Source of the DNA: Oncomelania hupensis
Taxonomy: Eukaryota > Mollusca > Gastropoda > Littorinimorpha > Pomatiopsidae
Direction: 5' to 3'
Length of the DNA: 64,000 bases
Assembly (NCBI GenBank): GCA_036898135.1
Contig: CM072525.1
Coordinates: 25,175,059-25,239,058, forward strand
Below the pieces are notes generated by a model. The model worked only from the letters and a program-made list of their open reading frames with translations, had not been told where the DNA came from and did not search any database. Below, one piece after another: positions 54,413 through 64,000 of the stretch; positions within the stretch are counted from its first letter, which is position 1, and each line of letters starts with the position of its first letter. Made by a program: the position numbers and the translations under genes.

Positions 54413-54923
54413 CTAATGAGACAGTAAGCAAGCAATCAAATTTTAAAAACATATTTTCTTTAAACTTCAATAGTGACTTTAGATTACATAATCAAATAAA
54501 CACTATTTATTTTATTTTCTAGTGACCGCGCAAAATGTAGGTTAACCTTTATTGTATGCGGTCCATCAAGCACCGATGCATGAAAGATTTCACTCCGATG
54601 TTTAAGGCATCTTCAATTTTATTTGTATCAGGAAACTCCCTAACGAATAGATGACAATGGGTAATTAGTTGTACTTGTTCAGTTCTCAATTTCAAAATAA
54701 TGCCATTATTAACATGATGCCTGTTTATTTCTGGGTCACCTCTTTTCTTTTGTTTTTCTACAACTCTATAATCCTTCTATTTATTCGTTGCCGATGAAAC
54801 GTATGAAACGTATCAGTAATCAGCGTAACGTTTTACATGATTACAAACTCTGCAGACCTCTTTCACAGCCTACGAGTAACTGAAAATCGCCTAAAGTTGC
54901 GATAGATGAAAGACGCCACTTAC
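54413..54923. other. Intron, nothing recognised
   Basis: An AT-rich intron between the AMOP-VWD linker exon and the VWD start exon. Confidence 0.5.
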
Positions 54924-55167
54924 AAAACCTAAAGGGAATATCAGTGAGGCAGTCACCAACGGGTCTGAGCTTATAGAACTGTTCGCAGTAATGTGTCTCT
55001 AAGATACTGCAGCAGGCGTCGTGAGCCTGCCTGTCTTGTGTGTGGTAGTCGTTTTTCAGCTCAAAGTAGACTGGATTGAAGGCTAGAGGCGTGCCGGCAA
55101 ATGGCCGGTCCTGGATCAGCATCTCAAAAGTCTCCACATCAGCACCATCAGACCCGTAGCAACATTC
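54924..55167 (-). CDS. AMOP C-terminus and AMOP-VWD linker exon
   Basis: This 244-bp exon starts ECCYGSDGADVETFEMLIQD; the CCYG is the typical end of an AMOP domain. It continues PVYFELKNDYHTQDRQAHDA, CCSILETHYCEQFYKLRPVG and DCLTDIPFRF. A GTAAGT donor gives phase 1 and joins to the VWD exon. Cysteine pairs CC and C..C here are conserved in mucin-like proteins. Confidence 0.9.
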
Positions 55168-55275
55168 CTGTAGTCAAGAAGGGAAACGAGCACAATCCAT
55201 ACACTACCAGTAATATTTTGTGGTCGACAACAATAATATTAACAGACAAATTGTATATAGTTTTGACGTCATGAC

Positions 55276-56274
55276 TGTAACGAACACGTTTCATACACAT
55301 TTGTGTAGGAAGATGTTATGACGTCACTGTGTTATTTACCATCGAAATGACAATTTAGTTTGTGAGTTGTTGTTAGCTCAGAGACGACATATCAGCCGTA
55401 GTGAACGGACGTATTCGTGGGTGCGCTAGTGAAGCCTGATTCTGCTAAGGATTAAGATAGCTGTATCTAAGAATACAGCGGGACCGGTACGGAGCGGAAT
55501 TCCCCCTGATGTGCGGCCGATGGAACTATCCTCGTGACAACGTCTAAAGAGACTGGAAGTGAACACCATCGAAGCCGGTTCTCTCCTTCGTCAACCATCA
55601 CTGTTGTAGACGTACAGCAACGGTGACGAAGAACTTCTCCAGACCTGGGCCAGGGGACCACCTGCAGTGTTCCCCAGGAGTAGCCTTGTTCGTAGCTTCG
55701 ACTGAGAGACCAAGATTCTCCGTTACTTCGTCGTAGAGTCTGTGAGTATTGTTATTAATACTTGACACTCATTATTCAAGTCAAGAACCTTCGTCAGTCG
55801 TCGATGTGATATCATTGACTGTGTCGACATTAATGTGTAGAAAAGAGTCGTCTCGAGAAAGAGACAAGGACTTCTGTGGCAGCAAGTGACTCTGCTAGTG
55901 CTGAATTCTTAAATATTCTAATCGCCACTTACTGACTATCTGTGTGAATTCATTTATATGTTGAAGAGAACCGTGTGGTTTAATGTATATGCAAATGATC
56001 TAATGTATCTGTGAATGATTTAACGTATATGTAATTGATTTAATGTATCTGTGAACGAATTAATGTATATGTGAAGGTTTGAATGATTAATAGTGAAACA
56101 GAGGGGCAAAGAGAAAAAACTGTGTAGACTTTGTCCTTGTCTGTGAGCACGTGTGTGGTGGTGGATGAGAATTTAAAGTAAACAGAGATAGAGCATACAT
56201 CCTTAGACTGAGCGTCAGATAACCACACTCACACACTCATTCACTAGACTAAACATCAAAAACCTTCCGTTACA
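55276..56274. mobile_element. Solo LTR (999 bp) with ATGAC target duplication
   Basis: It begins TGTAACGAACACG and ends CCTTCCGTTACA, with inverted TGTAACG/CGTTACA ends. The direct repeat ATGAC flanks it (55271-55275 and 56275-56279). No gag-pol is present. A short A/T-rich internal stretch (56000-56090) contains repeated AATGTATATGTGAA-like units. It is not clearly related to LTR-A apart from the termini. Confidence 0.85.
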
Positions 56275-56330
56275 ATGACAGCCTACGGAGTCAAGATACA
56301 TGCCAAGAGGTACGTTAGACGAATACAAAA

Positions 56331-57302
56331 CTAGAAGGGCAAAGCCCATAATTATGATTCACACAGTCCTTATGAAACTCGCAACATTTAACATGAAAAT
56401 CATTGAGAGCCCAGAAAAAAAAAATGAAACGGTGGTATTAAAATGCAAAGTTATACCGGCTTTGATCTTTCTATGCTCTTGACCTTGAGATGACCTTGGC
56501 CTCAGGCTCCAAATACATTCATGAACTATCAAATAAACTATAGCAAAAATTGTATTATGCAAAAAACACGGTGACCTAGGGATGACCTTGACCTACACAT
56601 GACCTCATGCTCATGTATGATCAAATAACCCAATGGTATTGCATACTATGGGTTAAATAAACAGCCATTCAACTGTACGATGACATATTATTTTATGATT
56701 TTGCAAGACCTAAAATGACCTTGACTTTCAAGATCAACACAAATACGAAACATATATGAAAGATCAGTCTATTATCTCTAAATACAACAAGTTTGGACTT
56801 TATATCTTTTATAGTTTAGGGTGAAGATCACTTCAAAGTACCTATACTAACCGAATTTGGACACCTCCATTGACCTTGACCTTGGAGTGAGGTTGACCAA
56901 ATTTATATAGTATGTGTGTCTCATTGATATCTATCATGCATCAAATAATCATAAGTTCAATATTAATAACCTAGAAAAAAGTGAAATTTTGTGAAAAAAT
57001 TGTCATTTAGTTTACTAGCATTTGCTGACCCTGTAACCTTGACCTTGAAGTGAAGTAATTCATTCATTTAACATTTTGAGGTCTCATGGTTATACACCAT
57101 CTAACCAAGTTTGGTTGTGATAGCTGAAATAGGTTCTGAGATCTTAATCCACTTGCAAGTTTGCACGGACGGACGGACAACATTATTTGATATAATTTTT
57201 GGACTTTTTAGGATTCATCTCGCACAGATTTGCAAAAATCGTTTCTTTTTTTTTTGGATGGGTACATATTACACTGACATTGCAATGCATGCGAGTCAAA
57301 AA
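56331..57302 (+). repeat. Dispersed repeat family A (copy A7, full length)
   Basis: It runs from CTAGAAGGGCAAAGCCCATA to ATGCATGCGAGTCAAAAA. It contains TGACCTTGACC and related strings several times (about 56474, 56583, 56875 and 57030). Confidence 0.85.
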
Positions 57303-57532
57303 TCAATATAACGAGCGCCTAATGAGTGAATTAAAATAGCTCGTTTCTATGGACTTACCTAGTGATTATAAGCTTGACTGCTCATAAAATTTAAATAAAT
57401 GGATTTGCAGCTTCCCATAAGGGAAGGGAAATTTCTCACTATGCTAAGTGTCACATTATCTAGTTTGTCGCGGCGACTTTACAATCATACGTTCTATATT
57501 CGCGTATTCGTTTTAAAGAATGCGAAACAAAC

Positions 57533-57680
57533 CTTGCTGTATGGGTAGAACTCCCTGCTGGCCGTCTTCGTCAGTCTATAGCAGTGGACTTTGCCCTGAT
57601 TGTCAGACCGATGAAGCGTCCACTGGAACTCAAGCTTTCTGAACACATCCCTCAGAGAGCAAGGGCAGCGGGGCAGTTTG
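57533..57680 (-). CDS. AMOP domain exon
   Basis: This 148-bp exon is recognised by phase and motif. It encodes KLPRCPCSLRDVFRKLEFQW, TLHRSDNQGKVHCYRLTKT and ASREFYPYSK. The C-P-C-S-L-R-D pattern is the AMOP signature seen in MUC4, SNED-type and ISM proteins. It receives phase 2 from the previous exon (acceptor ATACAG) and ends in phase 0 (GTTTGT donor), leading into ECCYG. Confidence 0.88.
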
Positions 57681-58082
57681 CTGTATGGTATAACGGTGGC
57701 ATCATTATCATCATAGAAAGCAGCAGCGAATCACAATCATTCACTATTAGGCTACCATCGCAACTACCCTCTCAAACACCACCAATACTTACTTGTAATT
57801 CTTTACTTTCAAATGTACAGCTTGCAAGTGTTCAACTTTCAGTTTAAGAAGAGAGAATGGGCTGTCGAAAAAATACCCCAAAGTAAAGGTATTGAAAACT
57901 GTACATGGAAAGGGGTAGGGTGCGCCAATGGGAATCCTTACTCTTGTATGCATTTTATGTCATCGTAATCTTCTGTGATTATCACTTCTACCGTATCCTC
58001 ACTCCTTTTGCCTGTTTGTTCTTGCTAATAATCATCATACACCACTGAATGATCAGTCTCATGGTGAACATTACAAACTGAC
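57681..58082. other. Intron, nothing recognised
   Basis: Short intron within the AMOP region. A plus-strand open frame across 57584-57847 is a shadow of the AMOP exon and intron. Confidence 0.5.
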
Positions 58083-58200
58083 CTGAAGTTTAGCTGGTCC
58101 TGCTCCTGTCGCTCAAGGTATTTGATGTACCAGGACACACATGTGTCCGTCTTTGCTGGCTTCGTCTCCCCCAGCTTGTACAACCATGTGCCTCGTCGGC
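58083..58200 (-). CDS. NIDO-AMOP junction exon
   Basis: This 118-bp exon encodes GRRGTWLYKLGETKPAKTDT and CVSWYIKYLERQEQDQLNF. The G-x-x-G-x-W-x-Y-x-L string ends the NIDO domain, and the C-V-S-W-Y string opens AMOP. Phase 1 in, phase 2 out. The acceptor is GATGTGACAG and the donor GTCAGT. Confidence 0.86.
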
Positions 58201-58290
58201 CTGTCACATCACATAGGGAGATAAATCACAAGTATGAGTTGTTTGTTTGTTTATTTTACTGATTTTATTTATTTATTTTTTTCCTCTTCT

Positions 58291-58585
58291 TGACGTTGAG
58301 GGCCTGGTCGAGTGGGAGAAGAGCTGGGACATGGTGTTTCATCCTGCCAAGTGTCAGACCCTGCCAGTGTCCAGGAGCATGAGCCCCCTCCATTACCCCT
58401 ACGAACTCCCTGACCACACCCTAGATGTTCTAGAAGCTGTTCCATCTGTCAAGTACCTGAGATGAACTGGGAGGACCACAAAAACAGCATTTGCAACAAA
58501 GCCAACCGGACCTTGGGGTGTCTCAGATGGAATTTGAAGAACACCACCATATGAAGGGAAGAGCCTACAAAGCCTATATTCGTTA
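58291..58585 (+). pseudogene. Fragment of a non-LTR reverse transcriptase
   Basis: The plus-strand reading LVEWEKSWDMVFHPAKCQTL, then SVKYLR and, after a frameshift, NWEDHKNSICNKANRTLG and LGCLRWNLK resembles the region just after the RT catalytic box in CR1/L2-like elements. It is short, broken and different from the Jockey and RTE families elsewhere in the window. Confidence 0.7.
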
Positions 58586-58717
58586 TTAATAACATTATAA
58601 TGAAATTAAAGCAAACTGCTTATACGCCTATGGCTAGATCTAGTAAGAGTTTTGCCTCCAATGATCCTGGATGTTAACTCTAGCAGGACTTTCTATGTAA
58701 TATGTCTTCTACGTCAC

Positions 58718-58931
58718 CTGCATTTCCAAGGATGGAGTCGGCCCTGTAAGCCTGAGAGTTGCCGGAGATGAGTGGACGCTGTATTTTACCGCTGCCGTCT
58801 GATGCTCCAATAGTGACGTAAGGCCAGCCGTCCCTTTCCTTCCAACCCATGCCGCCTGCTTGGTGTTTGATCAGCGACCACGTCGTCAGACCGTCACTCA
58901 CGATCGCCACCTGGAACGTCGCCTCGCCTGG
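58718..58931 (-). CDS. NIDO domain exon 3
   Basis: This 214-bp exon encodes PGEATFQVAIVSDGLTTWSL, IKHQAGGMGWKERDGWPYVT and IGASDGSGKIQRPLISGNSQ. N-x-F-Q-x-x-x-x-S-D-G...W is the central NIDO motif. The acceptor is CTTTGCAG and the donor GTGACG. Phase 0 in, phase 1 out. Confidence 0.9.
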
Positions 58932-59164
58932 CTGCAAAGGATGGAGTAAGCTAGCAAACATAACACAATCATGTACGGTGGCTATTGTTACTCATTATGA
59001 TGATGAATACGACTACGGTATCAAAGACGACAACCATTGCTATAATGATAATGATGAAGAACGATGAATGAAACTTTCAAAAGAAACAAACCGAAGCACG
59101 CACTCACCCTTCCCCCCTCTCCTTCCACCACATACACAAACAATTGTGTTGTAAAGAACAATAC

Positions 59165-59325
59165 CCGAACGGCGTCGGCTGTCCGTTGGCGAACTCTGTG
59201 CCACGTGACGACAAGGGCCATTCTCGCCTTGAAGTCCAAGCTGGTGATCTCTCTCACTTCACGGGATATTTGCTGTAGCACTGTGGTGTTTTTGCTCGCC
59301 TCCGTATACAACTGGTAATATAGCC
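59165..59325 (-). CDS. NIDO domain exon 2
   Basis: This 161-bp exon encodes LYYQLYTEASKNTTVLQQIS, REVREITSLDFKARMALVVT and WHRVRQRTADAVR. The I-x-x-x-x-x-x-F-x-A-x-x-A-L-V-V-T-W string is characteristic of NIDO. The acceptor is TTGTGTGCCAG and the donor GTATTG. Confidence 0.9.
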
Positions 59326-59474
59326 CTGGCACACAAATCAGTGCAACACATTGTTGTGTTATTTGTATATCCGCAAGAATAGCTATTTAACATACCATCT
59401 CCCCACCCATCCTCCAAAAAAAAAAGGGAAAAAAAGATAAGAAAAAAGATGGTAAGCATTTTCAAAAGGTGTTA

Positions 59475-60020
59475 ATTTTCGCGGAGCTGTTCTGTCTTGG
59501 TTTTATACTAAAGAAGCAAAATGAAACGTTGAAAGATTGGCCACTACCTGGACTTTCTGCAAACTCACAATTATTAAGATCTGTTTAGCCAGTTTTGAGA
59601 GTCAGCGCAAAACGTGCTTAGAAAATGATGGCTCGACCTGAGAGCAAAGGCAAATATGAATGAATGCAAAGTTATCTGTATATTGAAAATAATAAATATT
59701 GGTTTAGTGATTTTGGAGAGAAAGCTGGTATAACTGACCAACTGACTGATCGGCCTAAAGACTGAAGGAATGATGTGCCATGAACTGAGGTACTTGCATT
59801 CCAAAACTCATGAAAATCAGTTGATCCGTTTTTGAGATATACAGCAAAGCTTGTTTACCAAACGTTTGGCACCAGCGACTTTGGCCTTGAAATTCGATGG
59901 TGCAGGGACTGGCCACTAACTCAGATGAAGTTTAAACAAAATCTGTCCAGTGGTTCTTAAAGAATGGCATGCAACGGACCGACATTTGGTTCGTCCTGAT
60001 TCCCGACTATTTCAAAGTAC
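59475..60020 (+). repeat. Dispersed repeat family B (copy B4)
   Basis: It runs from TTCGCGGAGCTGTTCTGTCT through GCAAAATGAAACGTTGAAAG, CCGTTTTTGAGATATACAGC and CACCAGCGACTTTGGCCTTG to TTTGGTTCGTCCTGATTCCC. It is the most complete uninterrupted family-B copy. Confidence 0.72.
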
Positions 60021-60267
60021 TTATAGACCTACCTACAAAAATTATAAAATAACAGCAACAAAAACGACGACTAAGACAAAACAACATTAAAGTGACATGG
60101 TTATAATGCGACCTGAATCACAGTAAATTTTACAGCAAGAACTACTACAGCACTACCATCAAATACAACAATAATTTACCCATCAAATCCAGCAGAGGAA
60201 CAACCATCAAATTCAACATTATAACTACTACAATACATCTATAACTAGTATTACTACCGCAGAACAA

Positions 60268-61474
60268 CTAGAAGGGCAAATCCCATATGACTCACATTCT
60301 CCTTATGGAACTTACAATGTTTAACATGAAAATGAGTGCCCAGAAATAAAAAGAAATGAAACGGTAAATTTAAAAAGCAAATAAATACCGACTTTGATCT
60401 TTTGATGCTCTTCACCTTGAGATAACTTTGACCTCCGACTTAAATACACTCATGGACGGTCAAATAAACTACAACCAAAGTTGTATTATGCCCCAGAAAT
60501 AGCGACCTTGAGATGACATTGACCTTTATTTAGTGACCTTGAGATGACCTTGACATTTAGTGACTATGAGGTGACCTTGACATTTAGTGACTATGAGGTG
60601 ACCTTGACACTTAGTGACTATGAGATGACCTTGACATGCAGTGACCTCTGATGCTTAAGTATGATCAAATAACCCAATGTTGTGTATACTATGGGTAAAA
60701 TGGGTAGAACCATTCCACCGTCCGATGACCAATTTTTGACTCGCATGTATAGCTATGTGAGTCTATGTACTCACCCTCTCACCCACCCCCTAAAAATCCA
60801 GATTTTTTTTTTATAAATCTGTGCGAGATGAGTCCAAAATAGCCCAAAATGAAATTTAAAAAAAATGTTAGTCCGTCCGTCTAGTCTGTTTGCCGTCTGT
60901 GCAAGTGGATTAATATCTTAAAACGGGCTTTGCTTATTTTCTGTAAGGCTTAAAATGACCTTGATTTTCAAGATCAACAGAAAACCAGAACACAAATGAA
61001 AGATCAATCTATTACTCTAAATACAACAAGCTTAGAGTTTACAACCCTTAAATTTAGGGTCATGATCACTTCGAAGTACATATATGAACCGGCTTTAACC
61101 ACTTTTAATGACTTTGATCTTGAAGCGAGGTTGACTAAATTTGAATTGTATGTGCGACTCATTGATATCTAACATGCAAAAAAAATCGTAAGTTCAAGAT
61201 AAATATAGTATAATTAAAAAAAAGAAGAAGACAAAAAAAAAAAAAACTTTTGTGAACAATGGTAATTTTTGGACTAACATGTGTTGACCTTGTGACCCTG
61301 ACCCTCCTACCACGTTTGGTTGCAATATACGAGATAGGTTCTGAGAAATTAAGCAACTAGTAAGTTTTGCACAGACGTACGGCGGAGATATGGACAGACA
61401 CAACTGTTGTCTTTAAAATATCATTTTTGGATTACTTATGAATGATTTCACATTGCTATGCATGAGAGTCAAAA
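60268..61474 (+). repeat. Dispersed repeat family A (copy A8) with minisatellite and inverted terminus
   Basis: It starts CTAGAAGGGCAAATCCCATA and ends TGCTATGCATGAGAGTCAAA. Two departures enlarge it. Four 27-bp units of the GTGACTATGAGGTGACCTTG type lie at 60533-60640. At about 60737-60925 an inverted copy of the family's own 3' end begins TTTTTGACTCGCATGTATAG and includes AATCTGTGCGAGATGAGTCC. Confidence 0.83.
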
Positions 61475-61556
61475 TACTACTACTACAAAAGAAGAAAACA
61501 ATTATAAACAAAAACAACAAAACAATAAGGAGACAAATTAGGCTTTATTACAACAC

Positions 61557-61674
61557 CTGAATTACTGGCCGTGGGGTCGATGTAGGAGGCATAGGCACAA
61601 ACCATACCCCTATCCGCCAAGAGCTCTGGCCACTGGTAACGGTACCCGAATGTCACCAACCCGTTCACACTCAC
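61557..61674 (-). CDS. NIDO domain exon 1 (first host-gene exon in the window)
   Basis: This 118-bp exon encodes VSVNGLVTFGYRYQWPELLA and GMVCAYASYIDPTASNSG. V-x-x-N-G-x-x-x-F is the start of NIDO, and the A-x-Y-x-D-x-x-x-x-x-x-G segment is conserved. The acceptor is TGATGTGTGAAG and the donor GTGTTG with phase 1. The signal peptide and any upstream domains lie to the right, outside the window. Confidence 0.85.
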
Positions 61675-62607
61675 CTTCACACATCACAAAATCATACATG
61701 ATCTGGAACGCAGTATTGTGCAATTCTTACCTGAACACTTACAAGCTGTACATGATAATTATGTGATGCCATTCTCATTTCTCATTTCTTGCGCAGAATA
61801 TACAATTTAAATTATATGAAATGAGCTGTGAACCGTTTTCATTTCCTAAACTTTGTTTCAAGGTATTATTTATTTCCTGTGAGGGTTTAAATAAAAAAAT
61901 CACTATCGGCATGAGGTGGCAGGGATGCGAACTTGTTTTTTTCCAACCTAGTTCCAGTCATTCGCCGAAAAAGTCTATCACCGAAGTCGAACGAAGTTCT
62001 CCGAGTCGAGCAAAGCTATCCGATGTTTTACGAACGAATGCTTGCAGGACTACGTAAAACATTCTTGCTTAAAAAGGCCGCTGTTGCTTCTAGATCCAAT
62101 TCTGTTTCGATTTGCACAGCTTCAAGCTGTAGGCCTAAGTCAAGTCCAGATTCGCATTTTGAAGCAGTTATTATTATTATTTTATGATGATTACTATACT
62201 ACAGTAAAAATAATACATTACACATAATGCGCATCGCTGTACTGTGAGTACGGAGCTTTTGGTAATTGCATTGCGTGCGGCGTGGAGACTACAGCAGAGA
62301 GAGCGCGAGACAGAAACACAGCCACTGTATGGCGAGGCCTGTAACCCCAATGATATTACACCCCGCAACTTTAGGACGCTCTTGACTCAAGACAAAGCAT
62401 GCCCCCCTATAAGCATTGCTTTTTGGAGAAAAAAATACAAACAACGATATTTCACATCTATATCAACAATAAAACCATAAACAAAATTTCAAAGCACGAT
62501 GGAAAGTCACACGGTGATGTCCCTTCAACACAACAAAGGCAAGGCAGGTTTATTGGTCTAAAAAAACAGTGACATTTTTATTGCAATCATGGCGTACTCT
62601 ATGATTG
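61675..62607. other. Intron upstream of the NIDO exon, nothing recognised
   Basis: Unique AT-rich sequence in which I see no further exon. A short plus-strand open frame at 62244-62480 has no recognisable similarity. Confidence 0.5.
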
Positions 62608-64000
62608 CAATCCTATCCTATCCCATAACTCGGAGGTCCTTTGGGCACCACAGATGATCGCTTAACCAGGGTACTCCATCTTTTTCTGTCCTCAGCAACC
62701 CTCATGGCTTCGATCAGTGTCAAACCAGTCCATTCTTGAATGTTGTCCTCCCACCTCTTTTTCTGTCGCCCTCTTCTTCTGCCTCCTTGCACCGTGCCTT
62801 GCAGGAAGGTCTTTGCAAGGCCTGATGCTCTGGTGACGTGGCCATAGCATCGGAGTTTCCGTTTCTACACCAATGTGAGCAGGTCATCGTGTTGTCCAAT
62901 GGCTTGTGTGATGATCTGTCGGACTTCGTCGTTGGTGATGTGCTGGGTATAGGAAATGCCCAGAAGTCTTCTGTTGCACCTCATCTCCATGCTTTGTATT
63001 CTTCGTTGTAGATATGTTGTGGGGGTCCATGTTTCGCAAGCGTATAGGAAGATGGAGATGACAAGGGAGCGCAGTAGCCTTACCTTGAAATGTAGACTGA
63101 TGGTCTTGTCTTTCCAAATGGGCTTCAAACTTGTCAGAGCAGCAGTTGTTAATGCGATCCTGGAGAGGACATCATGTGGGGACCCATTGTATGATACAAT
63201 GGCTCCTAAATATTTGAAGCTATGCACTGTGCTGAGGGATTGGCCTTGGTCTTTGATGTCCGTGTTGATGCCATTGGTGTTGTTGGTCATCATTTTGGCC
63301 TTCTCTGCACTTATTTCTATTACATAGGCTTTGGAGGTGGTTCAAGTTCATGTTTCTCTCCAGCCAATTCATCAAGGTCATCCGCAAAACGAAGGTTGGA
63401 GATTGGTCTACCCCCTATACTGACTGTGCCTTCGTGATCTGCAAAGGCACCTGACATGATGCGCTCTAGGAAGATGTTGAAGAGTGTTGGAAAGAGTAGG
63501 CATCCGTGACGCACACCGATTGTTGTTTAGAACCAGTTTCCGGTGGCGGTGTTATGGAGGACTGCACTGATAGCCTTGTCATACAGGCTTTTGATGACTT
63601 CAATAATTTTAGAGCTAATGTTGTACACCCTTATGATTACCCACACAGCTGCATGCCAGACTAGGTCAAACTCTTTCTTGAAGTCTACGAACACATGATA
63701 TAGATGTTGTTGGTGCTGTAGGTATTTCTCGCAGATTATTCTGAGGTTGAAAATCTGTTCAGTGGTACTTCGCCCTTCCCTGAATCCTGCTTGCTCTTCA
63801 GCTATGATTTGTTCAGCTTGGGGTTTCAACCTGTTGAGTATTATTTTCAGGAGGACCTTGCTGGGATGGCTGATAAGGCTGATGGTGCGGTAATTTTCAC
63901 ACTCCTGACCGTTACCTTTTTTGGGAAGAGTGATGACATGCGACTGGATTTTTAAGTGTAGGCCACTTCCCGCTCTGCCAGATCTTATATAGATAATGGT
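62608..64000 (-). mobile_element. RTE element, minus strand, running off the right edge
   Basis: The 3' tail (CTATCCTATCC on the plus strand) is at 62608-62624. C-terminal codons follow, then HSFKYLGAIVSYNG (near 63220), FADDLDELAGEKHE (near 63385), LLFPTLFNIFLERI, FVDFKKEFDLVWHA (near 63680) and EEQAGFREGRSTTEQIFNLR (near 63790). Frameshifts and changes in conserved residues (for example QGCLLSP to HGCLLFP) show decay. The endonuclease would lie beyond the window. Confidence 0.88.

Noticed and set aside
57584..57847. Plus-strand 87-codon frame
   Set aside because: It overlaps the AMOP exon on the other strand, which has the CPCS motif and consistent splice phase.
62244..62480. Plus-strand 78-codon frame
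   Set aside because: No recognisable motif or coding signal; probably chance.

Overview
The window is eukaryotic, intron-rich and dense in transposable elements. It suggests an invertebrate, most probably a mollusc (gastropod-like). That is an inference from the gene family, the Jockey/RTE/Ty3 repertoire and the style of the intronic repeats; no rRNA or mitochondrial marker is present to prove it. I found no prokaryotic features, tRNA genes or CRISPR arrays.

One host gene dominates, on the minus strand, entering from the right (5' end beyond base 64000) and running left to about 7.7 kb. It encodes a large secreted or cell-surface modular protein of the mucin-like (MUC4/SNED1-related) type. 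In transcript order I can read a NIDO domain (61.7-58.1 kb), an AMOP domain (58.2-54.9 kb), a VWD domain (54.4-50.1 kb), a cadherin/Ig-like segment (49.6-48.2 kb), then a long series of EGF and calcium-binding EGF (cbEGF) modules (48.2-7.7 kb). I placed about 30 exons by GT/AG sites, and codon phase is consistent from one exon to the next. From the EGF region on, exons are phase 1-1 modules that can be duplicated without breaking the frame. No signal peptide, start codon, transmembrane segment or stop codon of this gene is visible.

The left third (1-23.9 kb) is a roughly 13 kb direct tandem duplication: 1-10949 matches 12998-23940 at about 98-99 percent by eye. Each unit holds a decayed Jockey-group element with an RTE element inside it and a solo LTR inside that, an RTE fragment in the opposite direction, a dispersed repeat, and one two-module EGF exon followed by cbEGF exons. 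The cbEGF exons are themselves a nested 431-bp exon-plus-intron tandem array. One exon of the left unit has a 2-bp deletion that breaks its frame.

The middle (23.9-46.5 kb) carries single-copy EGF exons and one 13.7 kb intron filled by a TE nest. The nest contains a Ty3/gypsy element, RTE elements in both orientations (one with a 500-codon open frame), and a hAT-like element carrying two captured gene-start fragments. The right part (46.5-64 kb) holds the NIDO-AMOP-VWD exons, with introns colonised by two non-coding repeat families, several solo LTRs with visible target-site duplications, microsatellites and a final RTE copy. Repeat family A is rich in TGACCTTGA, the reverse complement of the extended nuclear-receptor half-site TCAAGGTCA.
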